Below, in pieces: positions 30,211-46,540 of a stretch of DNA of 64,000 bases. The stretch is from positions 471,001 through 535,000 of the forward strand of contig NW_026111283.1 in assembly GCF_024679095.1 (NCBI RefSeq), written 5' to 3'. Source of the stretch: Eriocheir sinensis (lineage: Eukaryota; Arthropoda; Malacostraca; Decapoda; Varunidae). Made by a program: the position numbers and the translations under genes. How positions within the stretch are numbered: position 1 is the stretch's first letter; each line of letters opens with the position of its first letter. The notes under the pieces were generated by a model that saw nothing but the letters and a program-made list of their open reading frames with translations, searched no databases and had not been told where the DNA came from.

Positions 30211-31868
30211 CACATGTATTTTGTATATCTATCTTCACACAAATTTAATTACTTTTGTGTATTTTTGCATATAGTTTTATATAAATTTACGTTATTTTAT
30301 TTGTATTTTGTATATTTATTTTGATACGAGTTTACATTATTTTATGTGTATTTTGTATACCTTTTTTTTTATACGTATTTACTTCATTTTATATGTATTT
30401 TGTATACTTATTTTCATAGAAATCTACGTTATTTTATTTGTATTTGTATATATATTTTGAAAAAAATTTGCATGGTTTTATATGTATTTTGCTTATCTAT
30501 TTCAATACAAATTTACCTTATTGTATGTACATTTTGTATATTTATTTTAATACAAATTGAAATATTTTATGTGTATTTTGGTATCAATAATTTTATAAAA
30601 AATCTTAATTTTCATAGAAATTTGCATTATTTTATTAATATTCTGTGTATATATTTTGATACGATTGTATATTATTCTATTTGTGTTTTGTATATATTTT
30701 TTTATACATATTTACATTATTTAATGTGTATTTTCTACATATATTTCATAAAAATTTACGTTATTATATGTGTATTTGTTTATATATTTTCTTTCAAATT
30801 TACATTATTTTATGTGTATTTTGTATACATTTTTTTATACGTATTTACTTAATTTTATGTGTATTTTGTATATGTATTTTTATAGAAATATACGTTATTT
30901 TATGTGTATTCGTATATATATTTTGAAACAAATTTACATTATTTTATATGTATTTTGCATGCCTAATTCAATACAAATTTACCTTATTGTATGTGCATTT
31001 TGTATATTTATTTTAAAACAAATTGAAATATTTTATATGTATTTTGGTATCAATAACTTTATAAAAAATCTTAATTTTCATAGAAATTTGCATTATTTTA
31101 TTAATATTCTGTGTATATTTTGATGATTTACATTATTCTATTTGTGTTTTGTATATATTTTTATACATTTTTACATTATTTAATGTGTATTTGTACATAT
31201 TTCATAATTTACGTTATTATATGTGTATTTGTTTATATATTTTCTTTCAAATTTACATTATTTTATGTGTATTTTGTATATGTATTTCTATATAAATTAA
31301 CCTAATTTTATTTATTTTCATACAAATTGAAATTATTTTTGTTTATTTTTTTTATATATTTTCATACAAATTTTCGTTATTTTATGTGTATTTTGTATAT
31401 TTATTTTCTACAAATATACTTTTATCCGAATTTTGTTTATTGAATTTAAAACAATTTACCTTTATTTTGTATATCTATTTTCATACAAATTAAAATACTT
31501 CTGTGTGTTTTTATATATTTTTTTATAAATTTTATGTATTTTATTTTTATTTTTTATAATTATATTTATACAAATACACATTCTTTTATTAATTTTATTT
31601 TGTATATATATTTTGATGCGAATTTACATTATTTTATGTGTATTTTGTATATATTTTTATATAATTTACTTCATTTTATGTGTATTTTGTATATATTTTA
31701 TAGAAATTACGTTCTTTTATGTGTATTCGTATATATATTTTGAAACAAATTTATATATATTTTGTATATATTTTTATACAAATCTACGTTATTTTATGTG
31801 TATTCATATATATTTTGTTTATATATTTTAATACAAATTTAATTTTTTTATGTATATTTTGGTATATA
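30211..31868 (+). repeat. 45-bp satellite, T-form block (right arm)
   Basis: T-form monomers mirroring 16.34-18.05 kb, including the 466-bp doubling. The second half (31.1-31.8 kb) has lost many short pieces relative to the left arm. It ends at TTTTGGTATATATGGTAAGG. Confidence 0.9.
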
Positions 31869-34499
31869 TGGTAAGGTAAATTTGTATTGAAAGAAATATT
31901 CTAAAATACACATAAAACAATGTAAATTTGTTTCAAAATATATATACAAATACAAATAAAATAACGTAGATTTCTATAAAAATATATACAAAATACACAT
32001 AAAATGATGTAAATACGTATAAAAAAATGAATACAAATACACATAAAAAATCGTATCAAAATAAAACAAAATACAAAAAATGTGTATTTGTATAAATATA
32101 AATATACAAAATACACAAAAAATATCGTAAATTTGTATAAAACTATATACAAAAATACACAGAAGTAATTAAATTTGTATGAAAATATATAGACAAAATA
32201 CAGCTAAAATAAGCTAAATTTGAATTGAAATGTACATACAAAATACATAAAATAATGTAAATCTGTATCAAAATATTTATACAAATACATATAATAACGT
32301 AGATTTGTTTAAAAATATATAAACAAAATACACATTAAGTAATGTAAATACGTATAAAAAATATGTACAAAATACACATATAATCATGTAATTCGTATCA
32401 AAATAAATAAACAAAATAGCAATAAAATAATGTAAATTTGTGAGAAAATATACAAATAACGCAAATTTCTATAAAAATGCACATAAAATAAAGTAAATTT
32501 GCATAAAAATATATATACAAAACACACACTAAATAATGTAAATGCGTACATAAAATAAATTTGTATAAAACTATATACAAAAATACACAAAAATAATTTA
32601 AATTTGTTTGAAAAGAAATATACAAAATACACATAAAATTAGGTAAATTTGTAATGAAATACATATACAAAATACAAATAATGTAAATTTGAATGAAAAT
32701 ATATAAACAAATACACTTAAAATAACGTAAATTTGTATAAAATATATATGCAAGATACACATTAAATAATGTAAATGTGTATAAAAAAATATATACAAAA
32801 AACAAATAGAATAATGTAAAATCGTATCAAAATAAATACACAGAATATCAATAAACTAATGTAAATTTGTATGAAAATAAAGATCAAAATACACAAAAAT
32901 TATCGCATTTTTTATAAAAATATATTTACCAAAATACACATAAAATATTTAAATTTGTATTGAAATAAATATACAAAATGCATACCAGTAAGGTAAATTT
33001 GTATTGAAAGAGATATTCAAAAATACATATAAAACAATGTAAATTTGTTTCAAAATATATATACGAATACACATAAAATAAAGTAGATTTCTATAGAAAT
33101 ATATATACAAAATACATATGAAATTATGTAAATACGTATAAAAATATATATACAAAATACATATCAAATAATGTAAATTCGTGTCAAAATAAATAAACAA
33201 AATATCATGAAAAGAATGTGTATTTGTATGAAAATAGATAATAGTTAATAAATTTGTATAAAATATATATGCAAGATACACATTAAATAATGTAAATATG
33301 TATAAAAAAGTATATAAAAACAAATAAAATAATAAATCGTATCAAAATAAAAAAATACATAATATTAAAAATATAATGTAAATTTGTATGAAAATAAAGA
33401 TGCAAAATTCCCATAAAATAGCGCATTTCTTATAAAAATATATATACCAAAATATACATAAAATATTTAAATTTGCATTGAAATAAATATACAAAATGCA
33501 CATACAATAAGGTAAATTTGCATTGAAAGAGATATGCAAAAATACACATAAAACAATGTAAATTTGTTTAAAAATATATATGCGAAAACAAATAAAAAAA
33601 CGTATATTTCTATAAAAATATATATACAAAATACACATAAATTAAGTAAATACGTATAAAAAAATGTATACAAAATAAACATAAAATAATGTAAATTCGA
33701 ATTAAAATAAATAAACAAAATACCAATAAAAGAAAATATATTTGGATAAATATGAATATACAATATACACATACAAAATAAACATAAAATAAGGTAGATT
33801 TGTAATAAAATATATGTACAAAATACACATAAAATACCATGAATTTGTATAAAAATATATATATATATACACATAAAATACCATGAATTTGTATAAAAAT
33901 ATATATTCAAAATATATATTAAATAATGTAAAAGCGTATAAAAATATATATACAAAGTACATATGAAATAATGTAAATTCGTATCAATATAAATCAACAA
34001 AACACCAATAAAATAATATATATTTGAATAAAAATAAATTTACAAAATACACATAACATAACTAAAATTTGTATTAAAATATATACAAAAATACATAGAA
34101 ATAATTTGAGTTTGTATGAAAATAGATATACAAAATACACATAAAACTAGGTAAATTTCTTTTGAAATGTATATACAAAATACCCATATAATATTGTAAA
34201 TTTGTGTCAAAATATATAAACAAATACACATAAAATAACGTAAATTTGTATGAAAAATATTTACAAAATACACATAGAATAATGTTAATTCGTATCAAAA
34301 TGAATGAGCAGAATATCAATAAAACAATGTAAATTTGAATGAAAATAAAGATGCAAAATGCCCAAAAAATAAAGCATATGTTTATAAAAATTCAGATACA
34401 AAAATACACATCGAATAATTAAATTTGTATTAAAATTAATATACAAAATGCGTATATAATAATATAAATTTGTATTGAAAAAATATGCAACATACACGT
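31869..34499 (-). repeat. 45-bp satellite, A-form block (right arm)
   Basis: A-form monomers mirroring 13.70-16.34 kb closely. A local difference lies at 33835-33900, where CCATGAATTTGTATAAAAAT is present twice with an AT-rich joint, whereas the left arm has it once next to an ordinary monomer. Confidence 0.93.
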
Positions 34500-35903
34500 T
34501 TACTCATACAAATTTATATTATTATATTGGTATTTCGTTTATCTATTTTGATACGAATTACATGATTATATGTGTATTTTGTACATATTTTTTTATACGT
34601 ATTAACATTATTTAATGTGTATTTTGTTTCTATATTTTCATACAAATTTACGTTATTATATGTGTATTTGTATAAATATTTTGATACAAATTTACTTTAT
34701 TTCATTTATTTTGTATATATATTTCAATTCAAATTTAGCTTATTTTGTGTGTATTTTGTATATATTTTCATACAAATTTAATTACTTCTGTGTATTTTTG
34801 TACATAGTTTTATATAAATTTACGTTATTTTATGTGTATTTTGTATATTTATATTTATACAAATACACATTCTTTTATTGGTATTTTGTTTATTTATTTT
34901 GATACGAATTTACATTATTTTTTTTTATACGTATTTACTTCATTTTATGTGTATTTTGTATATATATTTTTATAGAAATCTACGTTATTTTATGTGTATT
35001 CGTATATATATTTTGAAACAAATTTACATTGTTTTATATGTATTTTGCATATCTATTTCAATACAAATTTAGCTCATTGTATGTGTATTTTGTATATTTA
35101 TTTTAATACAAATTTAATTTTTTTATGTGTATTTTGGTATATATATTTTTATGAATAAAAAAATGCGTTATTTTATGGGTATTTTGCTTCTTTATTTTCA
35201 TACAAATTTACATTGTTTTATTAATATTCTGTGTATTTATTTTGATACGATTTTACATTATTCTATTTACGTTATTTTAAGTGTATTTGTTTATGTATTT
35301 TCATTCAAAATTACATTATTTTATGTGTATTTTGAGTATGTATTTCAATACAAATTTACCTAATATTATGTGTATTTTGTATATTTATTTTCATACAAAT
35401 TTAAAATATTTTTGTTTATTTTTGTATATAGTTTGATACAAATTTAGGTTATTTTATGTGTATTTTGTATATCTATTTTCATACAAATACACATTCTTTT
35501 ATTGATATTTTGTTTATTTATTTTAACTTGAATTTACATTATTTAATGTGCATTTTGTATATATATTTTTATATGTATTTACATTATTTCATGTGTATTT
35601 TGTATAGTTTTAAACAAATTTATATTATTTAATGTGTATTTTGTATATATATATTTATACAAATACCCATTCATTTATTGGTATTTTGTTTATTATTTTG
35701 ATACTAATTTACATTATTTTATGTGTATTTTGTATACATTTTTTATACGTATTTGCTTAATTTTATTTGTATTTTGTATATATATTTTTATAGAAATATA
35801 CCTTATTTCATGTGTATTCGTATATATATTTTTAAACAAATTTACATTGTTTATATGTATTTTGCATATCTATTTTTGTGTATTCTGTATTTATTTTTGT
35901 TAT
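34500..35903 (+). repeat. 45-bp satellite, T-form block (right arm)
   Basis: T-form monomers mirroring 12.26-13.69 kb, ending in TTTTTGTTATGCATAGAATA, the exact complement of the left-arm junction at 12258. Confidence 0.94.
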
Positions 35904-36955
35904 GCATAGAATAATGTAAAATCGTATCAAAATAAGTACAAAGAATATCAATAAAATAATTTAAATTTGTATGAAAATAAAGGTGCAAAATATCCATAAG
36001 ATAAAGCATTTTTTTTTATACATATACAAAAATACTCATAGAATAATTAAATTTGTATTAAAATTAATATACAAAATGCACACATACAATAAGGTAAATT
36101 TGAATTGAAAAAAAACGCAAAAACAAATAAAACAGTGTAAATTTGTTTCAAAATATATATACGAATACACATAAAATAACGTTGATTTCTATATAAATAT
36201 ATATACAAAATACACATGAAATTATGTAAATACGTATAAAAATATATATATAAAATACATATTAAGTAATGTAAATTCGTGTCAAAATAAATAAAAAATA
36301 TCATGAAAAGAATGTGTATTTGTATGAAAAAAAAATAGATAATAAATTTGTATGAAATATATATGCAAGATACACATTAAATAATGTAAATATGTATAAA
36401 ATATATATATACAAAAAACAAATAGAATAATGTAAAATCGTATCAAAATAAATACACCGAATATTAATAAAATAATGTAAATTTGTATGAAAATAAAGAT
36501 GCAAAATTCCCATCAAATAGCGCATTTCTTATAAAAATATATATACCAAAATACACATAAAATATTTAAATTTGTATTGAAATAAATATACAAAATTCAC
36601 ATACAATAAGGTAAACTTCTATTGAAAGGGATATGCAAAAATACATATAAAACAATGTAAATTTGTTTCAAAATATATATACGAATACACATAAAATAAC
36701 GTAGATTTCTATAAAAATATATATACAAAATACACATAAAATTAGGTAAATACGTATAAAAAAATGTAAACAAAATACACATAAAATAATATAAATTCGA
36801 AACAAAATAAATAAACAAAATACCAATAAAAGAATGTGTATTTGTATAAATATAAATGTACAAAATACACATACAAAATAAACATAAAATATACAAAAAT
36901 ACACAAAAATAATTTAAATTTGTATGAAAATAAATATACAAAATACACATAAAAT
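35904..36955 (-). repeat. 45-bp satellite, A-form block (right arm)
   Basis: A-form monomers mirroring 11.2-12.26 kb, with translations of matching frames nearly identical between arms. Confidence 0.92.
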
Positions 36956-37152
36956 TATTTTGTATATCTATTTTATACAAATGTACGTTATTTTATGTGA
37001 ATTTGTCTTCATTTCATACAAATTTACATTATTTTATGTGTATTTTGTACATGTATTTAAATACAAATTTAACTAATTATATGTGTATTTTCATACAAAT
37101 TGAAATTTATTTTTTGTTTTTTTGTATATATTTTTATTCAAATTTTCGTAAT
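36956..37152 (+). repeat. Short inverted satellite insert (right arm)
   Basis: T-form insert, the mirror of 10994-11203. It contains ATGTGAATTTGTCTTCATTT and TTAAATACAAATTTAACTAA. Confidence 0.9.
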
Positions 37153-39052
<1,900 letters not shown>

Positions 39053-39727
39053 CATAAAAATATATATACCAATATACACATAAAGTATTTAAATTTGCAT
39101 TGAAATAAATATACAAATACGTATAAGAAAATGTATACAAAATACACATAAAATAATGTAAATTCGCATCAAAATAAATAAACAAAATACCAATAAAAGA
39201 ATGTGTATTTGTATAAATATAAATATACAAAATACACATAAAATAACGTAAATTTGTATAAAACTATATACAAAATACAGAAGTAATTAAATTCGTATGA
39301 AAATAGATATACAAAATACAGATAAAATAAGCTAAATTTGAATTGAAATGTATATAGAAAATACATAAAATAATGTAAATTTGTATCAAAATATTTATAA
39401 AAATACATATAATAACGTAAATTTGTTTAAAAATATATAAACAAAATACAGATTAAGTATTGTAAATACGTATAAAAAATATGTACAAAATAAACAAATA
39501 ATCATGTAATTCGTATGAAACTAAATAAACAAAATATCAATAAAATAATGTAAAGTTGTATAAGAAAACATATACAAATACATATAAAAAAACGCTAATT
39601 TCTATAAAAATATATGTCCAAAAATGAACGTAAAATAAAGTAACTTATATATATACAAAACACACATTAAATAATGTAAATGCGTACATAAAATAACCTA
39701 AATTTGTATAAAACTATATACAAAAAT
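39053..39727 (-). repeat. 45-bp satellite, A-form block
   Basis: A-form monomers outside the palindrome. It carries the AGATAAAATAAGCTAAATTT and TCATGTAATTCGTATGAAAC types seen at 840-1070, ending abruptly after AAAAATACTTACTGTATATG. Confidence 0.9.
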
Positions 39728-42700
39728 ACTTACTGTATATGCATTTTGTATATTTATTTCAATACAAATTTAAATATTTTATGTGTATTTTGGTAAATAT
39801 ATTTTTATAAAAAATGCGATAATTTTGGGGAATTTTGCGTCTTTATTTTCATACAAATTTACATTATTTTATTGATATTCTGTGTATTTATTTTGATACG
39901 ATTTTACATTATTCTATTTGTTTTTTGTATATATTCTTTTATACACATTTACATTATTTAATGTGTATCCTGCATATATATTTTATAAAAATTTACGTTA
40001 TTTTAAGTGTATTTGTTTATATATTTTCATTCAAATTTACATTATTTGATGTGTATTTTGTATATGTATTTCAATACAAATTTACCTAATTTTATGTGTA
40101 TTTTGTATATTTCTTTTCAAACAAATTTAAATTATTTTTGTGTATTTTTGTATATAGTTTTATACAAATTTAGGTTATTTTATGTACGCATTTACATTAT
40201 TTAGTGTGTGTTTTGTATATATATTTTTTTGCAAATTTACTTTATTTTATGTGCATTTTTGTACATATATTTTTATAGAAATTTGCGTTATTTGTATATG
40301 TTTTCTCATACAAATTTACATTATTTTATTGCTATTTTGTTTATTTATTTTGATACGAATTACATGATTATATGTGTATTTTGTACATATTTTTATACGT
40401 ATTAACATTACTTAATGTGTATTTTGTATATATATTTTTAAACAAATCTACGTTTATTTTAAGTGTATTTTGTATATCTATTTTCATACAAATACACATT
40501 CTTTTCATGATATTTTGTTTATTTAATTTTACACGATTTAACATTATTTAATGTTTATTTTGTATATATATTTTTATACGTATTTACATTATTTCATGTG
40601 TATTTTGTATATATATTTCTATAGAAATCTGCGTTATTTTATGTGTATTCGTATATATATTTTGAAACAAATTTACATTGTTTTATGTGTATTTTGCATA
40701 TTTTTCAATACAAATTTACCTTATTGTATGTGCATTTTGTATATTAATTTTAATACAAATTTGATTATCCTATGTGTATTTTTGTATATGTATTTTTATA
40801 AAAATATGCTTTATTTTATGGGTATTTTGCATCTTTATTTTCATACAAATTTACATTATTTTATTGATATTCTGTGTATTTATTTTTATATGATTTTACA
40901 TTACTCTATGTGTATTTTGTATATATATTTTATATAAAATGTATTTGTTTTCATTTCATAAAAATCTACATTATTTTATGTGTTTTTTGTACATGTATTT
41001 AAATACAAATTTAACTAATTATATGTGTATTTTGTATATCTATTTTGTATGTATATTTTCATAGAAATTTACTCTATTTTATGAGTATTCGTATATATAT
41101 TTTGATACAAATTTACATTATTGATGTGTATTTTGCATATTTATTTCAATACAAATTTACTTTATTGTACGTGCATTTTGTATATTTATTTTAATACAAT
41201 TTTAACTATTTTATATGTATTTTTTTATATATATTTTATATTTATATTATATTTAATGTTCATTTTGTATATATATTTTATCCAAATTTACATTATTTTA
41301 TGTGTATTTGTTTATATATTTTCATACAAATTTACATTATTTTATGTGTTTTTTGTATATATATTTTTCTACGTATTTAAATTATTTTATGTGTATTTTG
41401 TATATACATTTTCATAAAAAAAATTACGTTATTTTATAGTGTGTATAAGTATATATTTTGAAACAAATTTTATACAAATTCATGTTATTTAATGTGTATT
41501 TGTATATATATTTTCATACAAATTTATATTATTTTATGTGTATTTTTTCATATATTTCATTACAAATTTACCTTATTTTATGTTTATTTTGTATATTTAT
41601 TTCATTCAATTTTAAATTATTTTATGTGTATATTTGTATTTGTATTTAGGTTATTTTATGTGTATTTTGTGTATATATTTTCATCCAAAATTACATTATT
41701 TTATTGATATTTTCTTAATTTAATTCAATACGAATTTAGATTATTTCATAGGTATTTTGTATACATATTTTTATACTCATTTACATTATCTAAAGTGTGT
41801 TTTGTATATATATATTTATGCAAATTTATTTTATGTTCATTTTTGTACATATATTTTTATAGAAATTTGCGTTATTTTATGTATATAGTTTTATATAAAT
41901 TTACGTTATTTTATGTGCATTTTGTATGTTTATATTTATACAAATACACATTCTTTTATTGGTATATTGTTTATTTACATTTATACGAATTTACATTATT
42001 TTATGTGTATTTTGTATACATTTTTTTATATGTATTTACTTAATATTATGTGTATTTTGTATATGTATTTTTATAGAAATCTACGTTATTTTTTGTGTAT
42101 TCGTATATATATTTTGAAACAAATATACATTATTTTATATGTATTTTGCATATCTATTTCAATACAAATTTACCTTATTGTATGTGCATTTTGTATATTT
42201 ATTTTAATACAAATTCAAATATTTTATGTGTATTTTGGTATCAATAATTTTATAAAAAATGCGTTATTTTATAGGTATTTTGCATCTTAATTTTCATACG
42301 AATTTACATTATTTCATTAATATTCTGTGTATATATTTTGATACGATTTTACATTATTCTATTTGTGTTTTGTGTATATTTTTTTATACATATTTACATT
42401 ATTTAATGTGTATTTTGAATATAGATTTCATACAAATTTACGTTATTATATGTGTATTTGTTTATATATTTTCTTTCAAATTTACATTATTTTATGTGTA
42501 TTTTGTATATGTATTTCAATACAAATTAACCTAATCTTATGTGTATTTTGAATATTTCTTTTCACACAAATTTAAATTATTTTTGTGTATTTTTGTATAT
42601 AGTTTTATACAAATTTAGGTTATTTTATGTACGCATTTACATTATTTAATGTGTGTTTTGTATATATATTTTTATCCAAATTTACGTTCATTTTTGGATA

Positions 42701-45700
42701 TATATTTTTATGGAAATTAGCGTTATTTTATATGTATTTGTATATGTTTTCTCATAAAAATTTACATTATTTTATTGATATTTTGTTTATTTAGTTTGAT
42801 ACGAATTACATGATTATATGTGTATTTTGTACATATTTTTTATACGTATTTACATTACTTAATGTGTGTTTTTTTATATATTTTTAAACAAATTTACGTT
42901 ATTATATGTATTTTTATAAATATTTTGATACAAATTTACATTATTTTATGTATTTTGTATATACATTTCAATTCAAATTTAGCTTATTTTATCTATATTT
43001 TGTATATCTATTTTCATACGAATTTAATTACTTCTGTGTATTTTTGTATATAGTTTTCTATAAATTTACGTTATTTTATGTGTATTTTGTATATTTATAT
43101 TTATACAAATACACGTTCTTTTATTGGTATTTTGTTTATTTATTTTGATACGAATTTACATTATTTTATGTGTATTTTGTATACATTTTCTTATACGTAT
43201 TTACTTCATTTTATGTGTATTTTGTATATCTATTTTTATACGAATCTACGTTATTTTATGTGTATTCTTATATATATTTTGAAACAAATTTACATTGTTT
43301 TATATGTATTTTGCATATCTGTATCAATACAGATTTACCTTATTGTATGTGTATTTTGTATATTTAATTTAATACAAATTATTTTTTTAATGTGTATTTT
43401 GGTATATATATTTTTATAATAAAATGCGTTATTTAATGGGTATTTTGCATCTTTATTTTCATACAAATTTACATTGTTTTATTAATATTTTGTGTATTTA
43501 TTTTGATACGATTTTACATTATTCTCTTTGTGTTTTGTATATATTTTTTTATACATATTTACATTTACATTTACATATTTACATACAAATTGAAATTATT
43601 TTTGTTTATTTTTTTATATATTTTCATACAAATTTTCGTTATTTTATGTGTATTTTGTATATTTATTTTTTCTACAAATATACGTTTTTTTATCTGAATT
43701 TTGTTTATTGAATTTGAAACGAATTTACCTTATTTTGTATATCTATTTTCATACAAATTAAAATACTTCTGTGTATTTTTGTATATAGTTTTATATAAAT
43801 TTACGTTATTTTATGTGTATTTTGTATATCTATATTTATACAAATACATATTCTTTTATTGGTATTTTTTTTTTTTGATACGAATTTACATTATTTTATG
43901 TGTATTTTGTATACATTTTTTTATACTTATTTACTTCATTTTATGTGTATTTTGTATATATATTTTTATAGAAATCTACGTTATTTTATGTGTATTCGTA
44001 TATATATTTTGAAACAAATTTACATTGTTTTATATGTATTTTGCATATCTATTTCAATACAAATTTACCTTATTGTATATGTTTTTTATATATTTATTTT
44101 AATACAAATTTAATTTTTTTATGTGTATTTTGGAATATATATTTAAAAAAAAATGCGTTATTTTATGGGTATTTTGCCTCTTTATTTTCATACAAATTTA
44201 CATTATTTTATTAATATTCTGTGTATTTATTTTGATACGATTTTACATTATTCTATTTGTGTTTTGTATATATTTTTTTTATACACATTTACGTTATTTT
44301 AAGTGTATTTGTTTATGTCTTTTAATTCAAATTTACATTATTTTATGTGTATTTTGTATATGTATTTCAATACAAATTTACCTAGTTTTATGTGTATTTT
44401 GTATATTTATTTTCATACAAATTTAAAATATTTTTGTGTATTTTTGTATATAGTATGATACAAATTTAGGTTATTTTATGTGTATTTTGTATATCTATTT
44501 TCATACAAATACACATTCTTTTATTGATATTTTGTTTATTTATTTTGACGCGAATTTACAGTATTTAATGTGTATTTTGTATATATATTTTTATACGTAT
44601 TTACATCATTTCATATGTATTTTGTATATATCCTTATTGTATGTGCATTTTGTATATTTATTTCAGTACAAATTTAAATATTTTATGTGTATTTTGGTAT
44701 ATATATTTTTATAAGAAATGCACTATTTGATGGGAATTTTCCATCTTTATTTTCATACAAATTTACATTATTTTATTAATATTCGGTGTATTTATTTTTA
44801 AACGATTTTACATTATTCTATTTGTTTTTTTATATGTATTTTTCTATACATATTTACATTATTTAATGTGTATCTTGCATATATATTTCATACAAATTTA
44901 TTATCTATTATTTATTTTCATACAAATACACATTCTTTTCATGATATTTTGTTTATTTATTTTGACACGAATTTACATTACTTAATATGTATTTTGTATA
45001 TATATTTTTATACGTATTTACATAATTTCATGTGTATTTTGTATATATATTTCTATAGAAATCTACGTTATTTTATGTGTATTCGTATATATATTTTGAA
45101 ACAAATTTTAACTGTTTTATTTGTATTTTGCGTTTTTTTCAATAAAAATTTACCTTATTGTATGTGTGCATTTTGTATATTAATTTTAATACAAATTTAA
45201 TTATTCTATGTGTATTTTTGTATTTGTATTTTAAAAATAAAATATACTTTATCTTATGGGTGTTTTGCATCTTTATTTTCCTACAAATTTAAATTATTTT
45301 ATTGATATTCTGTGTACTTATTTTGATACGATTTTACATTATTCTATGTATAACAAAAATAAATATATACAAAAATACACAAAAATAATTTAAATTTGTT
45401 TGAAAATAGATATGCAAAATATGTGTATTTTGTATATATATTTCAATTCAAATTTAACATATTTTGTGTGTATTTTGTATATATTTTCATACAAATTTAA
45501 TTACTTTTGTGTATTTTTGTATATAGTTTTATATAAATTTACGTTATTTTATGTGTATTTTGTATATTTATATTTATACAATACACATTCTTTTATTGGT
45601 ATTTTGTTTATTTATTCTGATACGAATTTTCATTATTTTATGTGTATTTTGTATACATTTTTTTATACGTATTTACTTCATTTTATGTGTATTTTGTATA

Positions 45701-46047
45701 TATTTTTTTTATAGAAATCTACGTTATTTTATGTGTATTCGTATATATATTTTGAAACAAATTTACATTGTTTTATATGTATTTTGCATATGTATTTCAA
45801 TACAAATTTACCTTATTGTATGTGTTTTTTGTATATTTATTTTAATACAAATTTAATTTTTTTATGTGTATTTTGGTATATTTATTTTTATAAATAAAAA
45901 AAATGCGTTATTTTATGGGTATTTTGCTTCTTTATTTTCATACAAATTTACATTATTTTATTAATATTCTGTGTATTTATTTTGATACGATTTTATATTA
46001 TTCTATTTGTGTTTTGTACATATTTTTTTTATACAAATTTACGTTTT
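39728..46047 (+). repeat. 45-bp satellite, long T-form block
   Basis: A mosaic of earlier segments. About 39.8-40.44 kb is an inverted copy of 0.9-1.6 kb and a direct copy of 15.3-15.9 kb. About 40.44-42.3 kb is an inverted copy of 3.16-5.16 kb. About 43.58-44.4 kb is a direct copy of 22.1-22.9 kb. About 44.6-45.35 kb resembles 11.6-12.26 kb. A 67-bp A-form relic at 45352-45418 follows TCTATGTATAACAAAAATAA, a fourth copy of the junction at 12258. Confidence 0.9.
41250..42620 (+). repeat. 1.37-kb segmental repeat, copy 1
   Basis: It shares order and rare monomers with 62170-63540 in direct orientation, offset about 20.91 kb: TTTAATGTTCATTTTGTA, TATTTTTTCATATATTTCAT, ATTTGTATTTGTATTTAGG, and the GGTATCAATAATTTTATAAA monomer. 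A third copy is inverted at about 3160-4220. Confidence 0.9.
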
Positions 46048-46540
46048 TTATAAAATTATTGATATCAAAATACACAAAAAATCTTTCAATTTGTATTAAA
46101 ATAAATATACAAAATGCACACACAATAAGGTAAATTTGTATTGAAATAGATATGCAAAATACATATAAAATAATGTAAATTTGTTTCAAAATATATATAC
46201 GAATACACATAAAATAACGTAGATTTCTATAAAAATACATATACAAAATACACATAAAATTAGGTAAAAACGTATAAAAAATGTAAACAAAATACACATA
46301 AAATAATGTAAATTCGTATAAATGTAAATAAACAATATACCAATAAAAGAATGTGTATTTGTATAAATATAAATATACAAAATGCACATAAAATAACGTA
46401 AATTTATATAAAACTATATACATAAAATAAAGCAAATTTCTATAAAAATATATGTACAAAAATGAACATAAAATAAATTTGCATAAAAATATATATACAA
46501 AACACACTTTAGATAATGTAAATGAGTATAAAAATATATA
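46048..46540 (-). repeat. 45-bp satellite, A-form block
   Basis: About 490 bp of A-form monomers closely similar to 3190-3690 in direct orientation and to 41.83-42.25 kb inverted. It starts after TTTACGTTTTTTATAAAATT and ends near GAGTATAAAAATATATATTT. Confidence 0.9.
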
